From assembly GCA_910586955.1 (NCBI GenBank), contig CAJUMM010000054.1:1-18108 (forward strand): a stretch of 18,108 nucleotides of DNA, written 5' to 3'. Positions 7,027-15,743 of the stretch are shown here, piece by piece. Both the position numbers and the translations under genes were made by a program. This DNA is from an uncultured Lachnospiraceae bacterium. Its GTDB lineage: Bacteria > Bacillota > Clostridia > Lachnospirales > Lachnospiraceae. The notes under the pieces are model-generated. The model was given only the letters and a program-made list of their open reading frames with translations. It was not told where the DNA came from and did not search any database. Numbering within the stretch: the stretch's first letter is position 1; each line of letters starts with the position of its first letter.

Positions 7027-10000
7027 ATGGAGAAAATGTTTGGGGAGGTATTTCCGTCCCTTCACCTGGAACAGGGACTTTCGGATCTTCTGGAGCAGGT
7101 GCGGGTGGAAAAAGTCACCTCCAACAGGGCCAAAAACAATATCCGGGTTTATCTGGTGAGCAAAAAGCTGATCCATAAGGAGCAGCTTTTTCAGCTTGAG
7201 CGGACCTTGAAGCGGCAGCTTTTCGGAAACAACCCGGTGGAGGTGAAGATCCTGGAGCGTTTTGAGCTCTCGGAACAGTATACGCCGGAGAAGGTCCTGA
7301 AGCTTTACCGGGACAGCCTGCTCTTTGAATTGAGGGAGTACAATATTTTAGAGTATAACCTTTTCCGGGGAGCCGGGATCTCCTTTCCCCAGGAGGGCCT
7401 GATGAAGCTGGTCCTGGAGAAGACCACTTTGGGAGAGGAGGCGGCGGATGAGCTGATCCGCATTCTCTACAAAGTTTTTACGGAGCGCTGCGGCCTGGAT
7501 CTGCGGATCGAGACCGAGTTTGTGGAAAAGAGCGGGAAAAAGCAAAAGGGACGGGCCGACGTGGAGAAGCAGGCGGAAGTGCTTATAGAGACGATGCTGC
7601 AGGCCATGGAGGCTGGAGAAGATAAAGAGACCCTCCAGGAAGAAAAGCCCAAGACAAAGCCGGAAGCCGGAAAACCCTCCGGGGATCGGAAGGCCCCCAG
7701 AGCCAATTTCGGAAAGGAGGATTATCCTTACCGGAAGACCTTAAGAAGCGGCGGGCGTACCCGGGCCAGCAATCCCGATGTGATCTACGGCCGGGATTTC
7801 GAGGACACCGAGATTACGGATCTCTGCCAGATTGTGGGAGAGATGGGAGAAGTGGTGATCCACGGCCAGATAGCGTCTGTGGACGAGCGGGAGATCCGGG
7901 GAGAGAAGACCATTGTTACCATTACTTTAACGGACTATACGGATACCATCCGGGCTAAACTCTTTGCCAAAAATGAAGAGATGGAAGGGTTCCGGGAACA
8001 GGTGAAAAAGGGCGTCTTTGTAAAAATCAAGGGCATGACAGCCATCGACCGTTTCGACAACGAGCTGACGGTGAGCTCCCTGACGGGAATTAAGAAATCT
8101 TCCGATTTCCGTACCCCCCGCAGGGACAAGAGCCAAGTAAAGCGTGTAGAGCTTCATTGCCATACGAAGATGAGCGATATGGACGGGGTGTCGGAGGTAA
8201 AAGATCTTATCAAGCAGGCCAAGGCCTGGGGGCATAGAGCCATTGCCGTGACGGACCACGGGGTGGTGCAGGCCTACCCGGATGCCAGCCACTGCCTGGA
8301 TAAGGGAGATCCCTTTAAGGTGATTTACGGGGTGGAAGGGTATCTGGTGGACGATCTAAAAGAGATTCTCACGGACTCAAAGGGCCAGAATTTAGATGCC
8401 TCTTATGTAGTCTTTGACATTGAGACCACCGGTTTCAGCGCAGAGCATGACCGGATTATTGAGATTGGGGCGGTCCGGGTAGAGGGAGGGCTGATAAAGG
8501 ATCGGTTCAGCGCCTTTGTAAATCCCCAGGTTCCCATTCCCTTTGAGATCGAGAAGCTTACGGGAATCAGCGATGATATGGTGCTGGGGGAGCCGTCCAT
8601 TGAAGAGGTGCTTCCGAAGTTCCTGGAATTTTGCAAAGGCGCGGTCCTGGTGGCCCACAATGCGGATTTTGATATGAGCTTTATCCGCAAAAATGCAGGG
8701 CGCCAGGGCCTTCCCTGCGAGTTTACCGTGGCGGATACGGTGGGCCTGGCCCGGGTGCTTCTGCCCCATCTTAACCGCTACAAGCTGGACACGGTGGCCA
8801 AGGCTCTTAACATTTCCCTGGAAAACCACCACCGGGCCGTGGATGACGCAGGCTGTACGGCGGAAATTTTCCTGAAATTCTTAGAAATGCTCAAAAGCAG
8901 GGACGTGGAGGATCTGGATGGGGTAAACGCCATGGGCAGCCTGGATGCAGACGCCGTGAAAAAGCTGCCTACCTATCATGTGATTATCCTGGCGAAAAAC
9001 GAGATAGGGAGGGTGAACCTGTACCGGATGGTTTCCTGGTCCCACTTGGAATATTATGCCAAGCGCCCCCGGATTCCCAAGAGCGTGCTTGAGAAATACC
9101 GGGAGGGCCTGATTGTGGGATCTGCCTGCGAGGCCGGGGAGCTTTACCAGGCGCTGGTGCGTTCCGCTCCCGAGGAGGAGATTGCAAGGCTGGTGAATTT
9201 CTATGATTATCTGGAGATCCAGCCCTTGGGAAACAATGAGTTTATGCTCCGGGGAGAACGGCCGGTCTTTGAGTCCCGGGAAGACTTGATACGGCTTAAC
9301 AAGCGGATTGTGGAGCTGGGAGAGGCTTTTGGAAAGCCCGTTGTGGCTACCTGCGACGTGCACTTCCTAAATCCCGAGGATGAGGTTTACCGCCGGATTA
9401 TTATGGCAGGAAAGGGCTTTAAGGATGCGGATAACCAGGCGCCCCTGTATTTAAGGACTACGGAAGAGATGCTTTCGGAGTTTGAATATCTGGGCAGTGA
9501 CAAGGCAGAAGAGGTGGTGATCACAAACACCAATAAAATCGCAGATATGATTGAGCATATTTCCCCGGTGCGGCCGGATAAGTGCCCGCCGGTGATTGAG
9601 AATTCCGATCAGACCCTCCGGGATATCTGCTATGAGAAGGCACACTCCATCTATGGAGAGAAGCTGCCGGAAATGGTGACTACCCGCCTGGAAAAGGAGC
9701 TTAACTCCATTATCTCCAATGGTTTTGCGGTGATGTATATCATTGCCCAGAAGCTGGTGTGGAAATCCAATGAGGACGGATATCTGGTGGGGTCCCGGGG
9801 CTCCGTGGGCTCCTCCTTTGTGGCCACCATGGCGGGCATTACGGAGGTAAATCCCCTTCCTCCCCACTATTACTGTCCCAAATGCCATTACTGCGATTTT
9901 GAGTCGGAGGAAGTGCGAAAATACGCCGGGGCCGCAGGCTGTGATATGCCGGATAAGGATTGCCCTGAGTGCGGGGAGCCCTTGAAAAAGGAGGGCTTTG

Positions 10001-11478
10001 ATATTCCCTTTGAGACTTTCCTGGGCTTTAAAGGGGACAAGGAGCCGGATATTGACCTGAATTTCTCCGGGGAGTACCAGTCCAACGCACACAAGTACAC
10101 GGAAGTAATCTTTGGCACAGGCCAGACCTTCCGGGCGGGAACCATTGCTACCCTGGCGGACAAGACGGCCTTTGGTTATGTGAAAAATTATTACGAAGAA
10201 CACGGGGTTCCTAAGCGCAACTGTGAGATCGACCGGATCGTCCAGGGCTGTGTGGGAGTGCGCCGCTCCACGGGACAGCACCCCGGCGGCATCGTGGTCC
10301 TGCCCCACGGGGAGGAGATTCATTCTTTTACCCCGGTACAGCATCCGGCGAATGATTGCACTACGGATATTATCACCACCCATTTTGACTACCATTCCAT
10401 TGACCACAACCTTTTAAAGCTTGATATTCTGGGACACGATGATCCCACCATGATCCGGATGCTGGAGGATCTGACCGGCCTGGACGCCAAAACCATTCCC
10501 TTAGACGATCCGGGAGTCATGTCCCTCTTTAAGAGTACGGAAGCTTTGGGGATCGCTCCTGAGGATATTGACGGCTGCCCTCTGGGCTGCCTTGGAATCC
10601 CGGAGTTCGGGACGGATTTCGTTATCCAGATGGTAGTGGATGCCAAGCCTCAGTCCTTTTCGGATCTGGTGCGTATTTCCGGTCTTTCCCACGGCACGGA
10701 CGTGTGGCTGAACAATGCCCAGCGCTTTATTAAAGAAGGAAAAGCCACCATTTCCACGGCCATCTGTACCCGTGACGACATTATGCTGTACCTTATCAAT
10801 ACCGGGGTGGAGCCCAGCCTTTCCTTCACCATTATGGAGAGCGTGCGAAAAGGAAAGGGCTTAAAGCCGGAATGGATCGAAGCCATGAAGGCGGCCGGGG
10901 TGGAGGATTGGTATATTGAATCCTGTACTCTGATCAAATACATGTTCCCCAAAGCCCATGCGGCGGCCTACGTTATGATGGCCTGGCGGATTGCTTATTG
11001 CAAGATCAACTATCCCCTGGCCTACTATGCGGCTTATTTCAGCATCCGGGCCTCGGCCTTCAGCTATGAGCTTATGTGCCAGGGGAAGGAGCGGCTGGCA
11101 TACTATATGGCGGATTACAAGCGCCGCAGCGATCAGCTTTCCAAGAAAGAACAGGATACCATGAAGGATATGCACATTGTACAGGAGATGTACGCCCGGG
11201 GCTTCGAATTCTGGCCTTTGGATATTTACCGGGCAGATGCGGCTCGGTTTCAGATTGTTGACGGGAAACTGATGCCCTCCCTAAGTACCATTGAGGGCAT
11301 GGGGGGCAAGGCCGCGGAGCAGCTCTTTGATGCGGCCAAGGACGGGCCCTTCCTGTCCAAGGATGATCTGCGCCAGCGGAGCAAGATTTCCAAGAGCGTC
11401 ATAGATCTCATGGGAGATCTAGGGCTTCTTGGGGATCTGCCGGAGTCCAACCAGCTCTCCCTCTTTGATTTTGTTTAA
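7027..11478 (+). CDS. polC: DNA polymerase III alpha subunit, PolC type
   Basis: The Gram-positive replicative polymerase, with built-in proofreading. The length of 1483 residues is slightly above B. subtilis PolC (about 1437). In order: an N-terminal domain (1-180); a charged linker (about 180-250); an OB-fold (about 265-355); the first part of a PHP domain with ELHCHT (His377, His379) and TDHG (Asp410-His411); an inserted DEDDh exonuclease with VFDIETTGF (Asp464, Glu466), HNADFD (Asp549) and HHRAVDDA (His602, Asp607); the rest of PHP and thumb; a Cys-rich zinc module (Cys950, Cys953, Cys979, Cys982, plus Cys956 and Cys972); and the C-family catalytic site PDIDLNFSG (Asp1008, Asp1010) with KLDILGHDD (Asp1132). 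The end, SNQLSLFDFV, resembles a sliding-clamp-binding tail. All exonuclease and polymerase acids are present. GGAG at 7017-7020 precedes the ATG. No clear terminator follows before the next promoter. Confidence 0.98.
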   Translation: MEKMFGEVFPSLHLEQGLSDLLEQVRVEKVTSNRAKNNIRVYLVSKKLIHKEQLFQLERTLKRQLFGNNPVEVKILERFELSEQYTPEKVLKLYRDSLLFELREYNILEYNLFRGAGISFPQEGLMKLVLEKTTLGEEAADELIRILYKVFTERCGLDLRIETEFVEKSGKKQKGRADVEKQAEVLIETMLQAMEAGEDKETLQEEKPKTKPEAGKPSGDRKAPRANFGKEDYPYRKTLRSGGRTRASNPDVIYGRDFEDTEITDLCQIVGEMGEVVIHGQIASVDEREIRGEKTIVTITLTDYTDTIRAKLFAKNEEMEGFREQVKKGVFVKIKGMTAIDRFDNELTVSSLTGIKKSSDFRTPRRDKSQVKRVELHCHTKMSDMDGVSEVKDLIKQAKAWGHRAIAVTDHGVVQAYPDASHCLDKGDPFKVIYGVEGYLVDDLKEILTDSKGQNLDASYVVFDIETTGFSAEHDRIIEIGAVRVEGGLIKDRFSAFVNPQVPIPFEIEKLTGISDDMVLGEPSIEEVLPKFLEFCKGAVLVAHNADFDMSFIRKNAGRQGLPCEFTVADTVGLARVLLPHLNRYKLDTVAKALNISLENHHRAVDDAGCTAEIFLKFLEMLKSRDVEDLDGVNAMGSLDADAVKKLPTYHVIILAKNEIGRVNLYRMVSWSHLEYYAKRPRIPKSVLEKYREGLIVGSACEAGELYQALVRSAPEEEIARLVNFYDYLEIQPLGNNEFMLRGERPVFESREDLIRLNKRIVELGEAFGKPVVATCDVHFLNPEDEVYRRIIMAGKGFKDADNQAPLYLRTTEEMLSEFEYLGSDKAEEVVITNTNKIADMIEHISPVRPDKCPPVIENSDQTLRDICYEKAHSIYGEKLPEMVTTRLEKELNSIISNGFAVMYIIAQKLVWKSNEDGYLVGSRGSVGSSFVATMAGITEVNPLPPHYYCPKCHYCDFESEEVRKYAGAAGCDMPDKDCPECGEPLKKEGFDIPFETFLGFKGDKEPDIDLNFSGEYQSNAHKYTEVIFGTGQTFRAGTIATLADKTAFGYVKNYYEEHGVPKRNCEIDRIVQGCVGVRRSTGQHPGGIVVLPHGEEIHSFTPVQHPANDCTTDIITTHFDYHSIDHNLLKLDILGHDDPTMIRMLEDLTGLDAKTIPLDDPGVMSLFKSTEALGIAPEDIDGCPLGCLGIPEFGTDFVIQMVVDAKPQSFSDLVRISGLSHGTDVWLNNAQRFIKEGKATISTAICTRDDIMLYLINTGVEPSLSFTIMESVRKGKGLKPEWIEAMKAAGVEDWYIESCTLIKYMFPKAHAAAYVMMAWRIAYCKINYPLAYYAAYFSIRASAFSYELMCQGKERLAYYMADYKRRSDQLSKKEQDTMKDMHIVQEMYARGFEFWPLDIYRADAARFQIVDGKLMPSLSTIEGMGGKAAEQLFDAAKDGPFLSKDDLRQRSKISKSVIDLMGDLGLLGDLPESNQLSLFDFV

Positions 11479-11485
11479 TTTTTCC

Positions 11486-11514
11486 TTGAAATCCGCCGGA
11501 AAACATGGTATACT
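11486..11514 (+). promoter_or_regulatory. Probable sigma-A promoter for the liv operon
   Basis: TTGAAA at 11486-11491 and TATACT at 11509-11514 are separated by exactly 17 bases, and the -10 is preceded by TGG (TGn extension). It starts only eight bases after the polC stop. The predicted start near 11521 gives a leader of about 60 bases that contains the repeat/dyad site. Confidence 0.75.
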
Positions 11515-11533
11515 TACGTCCGTATTGAAAATC

Positions 11534-11563
11534 ACGTACAAATGTCTTTGACATACGTACAAA
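11534..11563 (+). promoter_or_regulatory. Repeat/dyad site in the liv leader, candidate operator or RNA hairpin
   Basis: ACGTACAAA occurs twice, at 11534-11542 and 11555-11563, exactly 21 bases apart, i.e. two DNA helical turns. The same stretch is an imperfect dyad: GTAC, two unpaired bases, ATGTC, loop TTT, GACAT, two unpaired bases, GTAC (11536-11560). It lies downstream of the predicted transcription start and ends two bases before the AGGAGG of the binding-protein gene, so it could be a repressor site or act in the RNA. Confidence 0.5.
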
Positions 11564-11579
11564 CAGGAGGATGATAGTT

Positions 11580-12797
11580 ATGAAAAGGCGTGTATTAGCG
11601 ATTGCACTGGTAACTGCCATGCTTGGCTCCATGCTGGCTGGCTGCAGCAAGAGCGGCGGCAACGGCGGCGGAGGGGAAGCGGATGCTCCCGCAGCGGCAG
11701 ACGGCGGGAAAGTAGTGAAAATCGGCGTATACGAGCCGGCGTCCGGAGATAACGGCGCAGGCGGCAAGCAGGAAGTGCTTGGTATGCAGTATGCCAACAA
11801 GGAGACTCCCACCGTGGAGATCGGCGGGGAAGAGTATACGGTACAGCTGGAGATCGTGGACAACGAGTCTTCCAACGACAAGGGACCGTCCGCAGCTTCC
11901 TCTCTGGTGAGCGCAGGCGTATCCATCGTACTTGGCTCCTATGGATCCGGCGTATCCATCGCAGCTTCCGATGTATTTAAAGAGGCGGGTATCCCGGCCA
12001 TGGGCGTAACCTGTACGAATCCTCAGGTTACGGAAGGAAATAAGCATTATTTCCGCATCTGTTTCCTGGATCCCTTCCAGGGCACCGTGTTGGCCAACTT
12101 TGCCAATGAGAATTTCAAGGCTAAGAAAGCTTATATTCTGACCAAGCTGGGAGACGACTATTCCACCGGCCTTGGCTACTACTTCAAGGAAGCATTTACC
12201 GGCCTTGGGGGAGAAGTTGTAGAGGAGACCTTCCAGGAGGGCAACAGTGATTTTACTTCCTATATTACTTCTGCTAAGAATGCAGGGGCGGAAGTATTCT
12301 TCGCACCCGTATCCACAGAGGCTGCGGCCCTGATTATTGAGCAGGCTGCATCCCAGGGACTTGAGGCTCCCCTGATGGCAGGCGACACCTGGGATTCCAA
12401 CGTAATCCTGAACGCAGCAAAGGGAAAGAACGTGCAGATTTATGTGACCACCTTCTATCAGGAGGGCGGAAACGAAGCCTTCGATAAGGGCATCAAAGAG
12501 TGGATCAACAGCGATTCCACTGCGAAAGCCAACAACGGCGGAGACGATACCATTTCTGCAGTGACTGCCATGGGTTACGACGCATACTACGTAGCGCTAG
12601 AGGCTTTGAAGGCGGCAGGATCTACGGATCCGGCGGCCGTGAACGAGGCTCTCTGGGGCGTGACCTACACCGGCGTATCCGGAAACATTGCTTTTGATGA
12701 TGTAAACGGCGACGCACTCCGGGATACGGCTTATGTAAAATGTGCCAATACGGAGACCGGAGCATGGGACTTCGTAACGGAGCAGGGTGTAAACTAA
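11580..12797 (+). CDS. livK: Branched-chain amino acid ABC transporter, substrate-binding lipoprotein (LivK type)
   Basis: The extracellular binding component of a HAAT-family importer. The ATG at 11580 is preferred because AGGAGG (11565-11570) is nine bases upstream; the in-frame ATG at 11571 directly abuts that site. The 405-residue product has a signal peptide (MKRRVLAIAL then a hydrophobic run) ending in lipobox LAGC with Cys22, followed by a Gly/Ser-rich linker. The mature part is a type 1 periplasmic-binding fold: KIGVYEPASGDNGAGG at the start, then VLGSYGSGVSIAASDVFKEA and AYILTKLGDDYSTGLG. Ligand specificity (Leu/Ile/Val or another amino acid or amide) cannot be read with certainty. 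It is first in its operon, and a hairpin separates it from the permease genes, consistent with making more binding protein than membrane parts. Confidence 0.93.
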   Translation: MKRRVLAIALVTAMLGSMLAGCSKSGGNGGGGEADAPAAADGGKVVKIGVYEPASGDNGAGGKQEVLGMQYANKETPTVEIGGEEYTVQLEIVDNESSNDKGPSAASSLVSAGVSIVLGSYGSGVSIAASDVFKEAGIPAMGVTCTNPQVTEGNKHYFRICFLDPFQGTVLANFANENFKAKKAYILTKLGDDYSTGLGYYFKEAFTGLGGEVVEETFQEGNSDFTSYITSAKNAGAEVFFAPVSTEAAALIIEQAASQGLEAPLMAGDTWDSNVILNAAKGKNVQIYVTTFYQEGGNEAFDKGIKEWINSDSTAKANNGGDDTISAVTAMGYDAYYVALEALKAAGSTDPAAVNEALWGVTYTGVSGNIAFDDVNGDALRDTAYVKCANTETGAWDFVTEQGVN

Positions 12798-12811
12798 GAC
12801 GGAAAAGTTTT

Positions 12812-12838
12812 ATGGCGGGGGAATTTTACTCCCGCCAT
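12812..12838 (+). terminator. Strong hairpin between livK and livH, probable partial terminator or processing/stability stem
   Basis: ATGGCGGG at 12812-12819 pairs perfectly with CCCGCCAT at 12831-12838 around an 11-base loop. It is followed by ATACTTGTGTTTT, T-rich but interrupted, so read-through is likely. The 115-base gap holds nothing else clear apart from a GATAAT at 12884-12889 without a matching -35, and the livH ribosome-binding site. Confidence 0.55.
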
Positions 12839-12912
12839 ATACTTGTGTTTTCCGGCAGATGATTTTCAAAGCTTTTTCATAGAGATAATTTTCCTGAATC
12901 TGGAGGCGTTTT

Positions 12913-13797
12913 ATGGATTGGATGAGTAGAAACCTGCCCTATCTTATGGCGGGAATTTCAGTGGGCGGCCAGTATGCCCTGATTGCCATCGGCTATACCA
13001 TGGTTTACGGCATCTTAAGGCTGATCAATTTTGCCCACGGTGATATTTTTATGGTGGCGGGCCTGATTGTAGTTTATGCCACCACGGCAATGCCTATTTA
13101 CATAGCGATTCCGCTGATGATTGCAGCTACTGTTTTTCTCGGTTTCCTGGTGGAGCGGGTGGCTTACAAACCCCTGCGCAGCGCCCCCCGGATGTCCATT
13201 ATGATCTCGGCTATCGGCGTATCTTATCTCCTGCAGAATATGGCCCTGTATGTAACAGGGGGATTGTCCCAGCAGTATCCGGCCATTCCCTGGATCAGCG
13301 ATACGGTGACCGTATTTGGGGCTACTACTAAGCGGGTGACGCTGATTACCCCGGTACTTACGATTGTGCTGGTGGTACTTTTGGTATTCCTGATTAAGAA
13401 GACGAAAATTGGTATGGCTATGCGGGCTGCGTCCAGGGATTTTGAGACCTCCCAGCTGATGGGAATTAAGATCAATTCCGTGGTCAGCATGACTTTTATC
13501 ATCGGAACCTTCCTGGCGGCCATCGGAAGCCTTCTGTTCTTTACCAATTATACGGGGGTTACCCCTACGGCGGGAGCCATGCCTGGATTGAAAGCCTTCG
13601 TGGCGGCTGTCTTCGGGGGAATCGGTTCCATTCCGGGAGCCGTCATCGGTGCATTTATTATCGGTATCTGTGAGAATATTATCAAGGGACTGGGCTGGAC
13701 CACCTTCTCGGATGCGTTCACCTTTGCCCTGCTGATTGTGATCCTGATTGCCAAGCCTACGGGGCTTTTTGGCGAGAAGGTGACGGATAAAGTATAA
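12913..13797 (+). CDS. livH: Branched-chain amino acid ABC transporter permease (LivH type)
   Basis: One of the two membrane subunits of the importer. The product is 294 residues, typical for LivH, and hydrophobic almost throughout. The N-terminal block GGQYALIAIGYTMVYGILRLINFAHGD is the LivH signature. The cytoplasmic loop MRAASRDFETSQLMGIKINS corresponds to the EAA-like coupling site for the ATPases. GLKAFVAAVFGGIGSIPGAVIGAF is the conserved C-terminal motif. GGAGG at 12902-12906 lies six bases from the ATG. livM follows after 13 bases. Confidence 0.96.
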   Translation: MDWMSRNLPYLMAGISVGGQYALIAIGYTMVYGILRLINFAHGDIFMVAGLIVVYATTAMPIYIAIPLMIAATVFLGFLVERVAYKPLRSAPRMSIMISAIGVSYLLQNMALYVTGGLSQQYPAIPWISDTVTVFGATTKRVTLITPVLTIVLVVLLVFLIKKTKIGMAMRAASRDFETSQLMGIKINSVVSMTFIIGTFLAAIGSLLFFTNYTGVTPTAGAMPGLKAFVAAVFGGIGSIPGAVIGAFIIGICENIIKGLGWTTFSDAFTFALLIVILIAKPTGLFGEKVTDKV

Positions 13798-13810
13798 GGA
13801 GGCGTTCGAA

Positions 13811-14899
13811 ATGAGTACAAAGACGAAAGCTGTGTGGAACGTGGGCCTTATCGCCGCCCTTTTGGGGCTGCTCTTTCTTCTGGAGCAGGTTCTGCCCTCA
13901 GGGTCTATGCTGTTTACCGTGTTGAAAAAAGGAGCCATCTATGCCCTGGTTGCCGTGTCCATGAATCTTTTAAATGGCTTTACGGGACTTTTCTCCCTGG
14001 GTCAGGCAGGCTTTATGCTGCTGGGGGCTTATACCTATGCCATTCTGACAATTCCCGTAGAGTCCAGGCACAGCGTGTACCAGTATTTTGACGGGGGTAT
14101 CATCCAGTTTGCCCTTCCGGTTCCGGTGGCGCTGATTGCAGGAGGTATTGTGGCGGCTGTGTTCGCTTACCTTATCGGCCTTCCGGTTCTCCGGCTGAAA
14201 AGTGATTATCTGGCCATTGCTACCCTGGGATTTGCGGAGATTATCCGGGCGGTATTCCAGTGGGATAAGCTGGGGCCTTTGACCAACGGTTCCAATCTGC
14301 TTAGAAATTTTCCTTCCTTTAAATCCGTGCTTTATCCCTTTGTGGTGGCGGGAATCTGCATTGCCCTGATTGTAATGCTGATCAATTCCACCTATGGGCG
14401 GGCCTTTAAAGCCATAAGGGACGACGAGATTGCGGCGGAGGCCATGGGGATTAACCTGGCCCGCCACAAGCGCCTGGCTTTTGTAATCAGTTCCTTTTTT
14501 GCAGGGATATCCGGCGGCCTTCTGGCCATGTACCAGACTACTATTCAGGCGTCCATGTTTAAGTCGGCTATGACCTATGAGATTCTTCTCATTGTGGTAA
14601 TCGGAGGTATCGGCTCCGTGACCGGAAGCTGTATCAGTTCCTTCCTGTTTATTGCCTGCTCCGAATGGTGGCTGCGTTTCCTGGACAATGAGAATTTGTA
14701 TATCGGCAGCTTTCATGTACCTTTCCTGCGTCCCGGTTTCCGGAAGGTAGTATTTGCCGTTGTCATTATGGTGATGGTGCTGTTTTACCGGAAGGGTATT
14801 ATGGGAACCAAGGAGTTTTCCGTGGAAGGCGTAAGGAATTTCTTCAAAAAGAAACTTGGCGGAAAAAGAGTGACAGAGGGAGGTGCCTCCCATGAGTAA
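13811..14899 (+). CDS. livM: Branched-chain amino acid ABC transporter permease (LivM type)
   Basis: The second membrane subunit, 362 residues with multiple hydrophobic segments. Diagnostic stretches are NLLNGFTGLFSLGQAGFMLLG near the N-terminus, LRLKSDYLAIATLGFAEIIR in the middle, and the coupling loop FKAIRDDEIAAEAMGINLAR followed by LAFVISSFFAGISGGLLA. AGGAGG at 13797-13802 is eight bases before the ATG and touches the livH stop. The stop overlaps the livG start by eight bases (ATGAGTAA), indicating translational coupling. Confidence 0.96.
   Translation: MSTKTKAVWNVGLIAALLGLLFLLEQVLPSGSMLFTVLKKGAIYALVAVSMNLLNGFTGLFSLGQAGFMLLGAYTYAILTIPVESRHSVYQYFDGGIIQFALPVPVALIAGGIVAAVFAYLIGLPVLRLKSDYLAIATLGFAEIIRAVFQWDKLGPLTNGSNLLRNFPSFKSVLYPFVVAGICIALIVMLINSTYGRAFKAIRDDEIAAEAMGINLARHKRLAFVISSFFAGISGGLLAMYQTTIQASMFKSAMTYEILLIVVIGGIGSVTGSCISSFLFIACSEWWLRFLDNENLYIGSFHVPFLRPGFRKVVFAVVIMVMVLFYRKGIMGTKEFSVEGVRNFFKKKLGGKRVTEGGASHE
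14878..14891 (+). promoter_or_regulatory. Ribosome-binding site of livG inside a small hairpin
   Basis: GGGAG (14878-14882) pairs with CTCCC (14887-14891) around GTGC, placing the Shine-Dalgarno GGGAGG of livG in the stem and ending directly at the ATG (14892). An in-frame GTG at 14883 lies within the Shine-Dalgarno sequence and is unlikely to be the start. Ribosomes finishing livM would melt the stem, which fits coupled translation. Confidence 0.5.
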
Positions 14900-15743
14900 A
14901 GAAAATGTATTAAAGGTAGAAAACGTGACCATGCAGTTCGGCGGCGTGATTGCGGTGGACAATATGAACCTCACGGTTGACAAGGGAGAGATTGTGTCTC
15001 TCATCGGTCCCAACGGTGCGGGAAAGACTACGGCTTTTAATGTAATTACAGGGGTATATGCGCCCACCAACGGGGCAGTCTATTTCAAAGGAGATAAGAT
15101 TATAGAGAACCACCCCCAGGGCAAGATGAAGAAGCTATACCAGGGGGAAAACCCGGTGATGTATACGGGACATCACGCCCTGGCGCCTACGCCGGATAAG
15201 ATTACCGGCATGGGAATTGCCCGGACCTTCCAGAATATCCGGCTCTTTAAGAGCCAGACCGTGTTTGAGAATATTCTGATCGCCAAACATCTGCGCAGAA
15301 CCAGCAATATTTTTACAGCAACCTTCCGGCTCAATGCCAAGGAGGAGGCCCGGATGCGTGCAGAGTCCGAGGAGCTTTTAAGGCTTATGGAGCTTGAGGA
15401 CGTGCGGGATGAACTGGCCACTTCCCTGCCCTATGGAAAGCAGCGTCATCTGGAGATTGCCAGGGCCTTGGCTACCAAACCGGAGCTGCTGCTCTTAGAT
15501 GAGCCGGCGGCGGGCATGAACCCCCAGGAAACCCTGGAACTGACTCAGTTCATCGGGCGGATCCGGGATGAATTCGGCCTGACGATTTTTATGATTGAGC
15601 ATCATATGGATCTGGTTATGGAGATTTCCGACCGCATCTATGTGCTGGACTTTGGAAAACCCATTGCAGAAGGTACGCCGGAGGAGGTGCGCAATAATCC
15701 GAGGGTGATCGAGGCTTATCTGGGAGGTGCACAGGATGAGTAA
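14892..15743 (+). CDS. livG: Branched-chain amino acid ABC transporter ATPase (LivG type)
   Basis: One of the two ATPases that drive uptake. The product is 283 residues, longer than the usual ~255. Walker A is GPNGAGKTT (39-47), the Q-loop Gln is in RTFQNIRLF (Gln114), the signature is LPYGKQRHLEIARA (179-192), the LivG form of LSGGQ, Walker B is LLLLDEP (Asp203, Glu204), and the switch His237 is in MIEHHMD. The extra length lies at about residues 72-102, between the Walker A strand region and the Q-loop (ENHPQGKMKKLYQ and on). The start is fixed by the ribosome-binding site and the eight-base overlap with livM. Confidence 0.96.
   Translation: MSKENVLKVENVTMQFGGVIAVDNMNLTVDKGEIVSLIGPNGAGKTTAFNVITGVYAPTNGAVYFKGDKIIENHPQGKMKKLYQGENPVMYTGHHALAPTPDKITGMGIARTFQNIRLFKSQTVFENILIAKHLRRTSNIFTATFRLNAKEEARMRAESEELLRLMELEDVRDELATSLPYGKQRHLEIARALATKPELLLLDEPAAGMNPQETLELTQFIGRIRDEFGLTIFMIEHHMDLVMEISDRIYVLDFGKPIAEGTPEEVRNNPRVIEAYLGGAQDE

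Noticed and set aside
9451..10407. Minus-strand open frame of 318 codons inside polC
   Set aside because: It lies opposite the catalytic palm and zinc module of polC; the length follows from GC-rich codon bias in the sense frame.
4561..11536. Shared AAAATCACG at 4561-4569 and 11528-11536, both downstream of TATACT
   Set aside because: Nine bases twice in 18 kb is weak, spacing from the -10 differs, and the flanks do not match; not enough to propose a common operator.
12884..12889. GATAAT before livH as an internal promoter
   Set aside because: No acceptable -35 hexamer at 16-18 bases, and the region is simply AT-rich.
13015..15070. Two long minus-strand open frames opposite livH and livM/livG
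   Set aside because: Their translations are hydrophilic, rich in His, Gln and Gly and without domains, as expected for the complement of membrane-protein genes. The plus-strand permeases are unambiguous.
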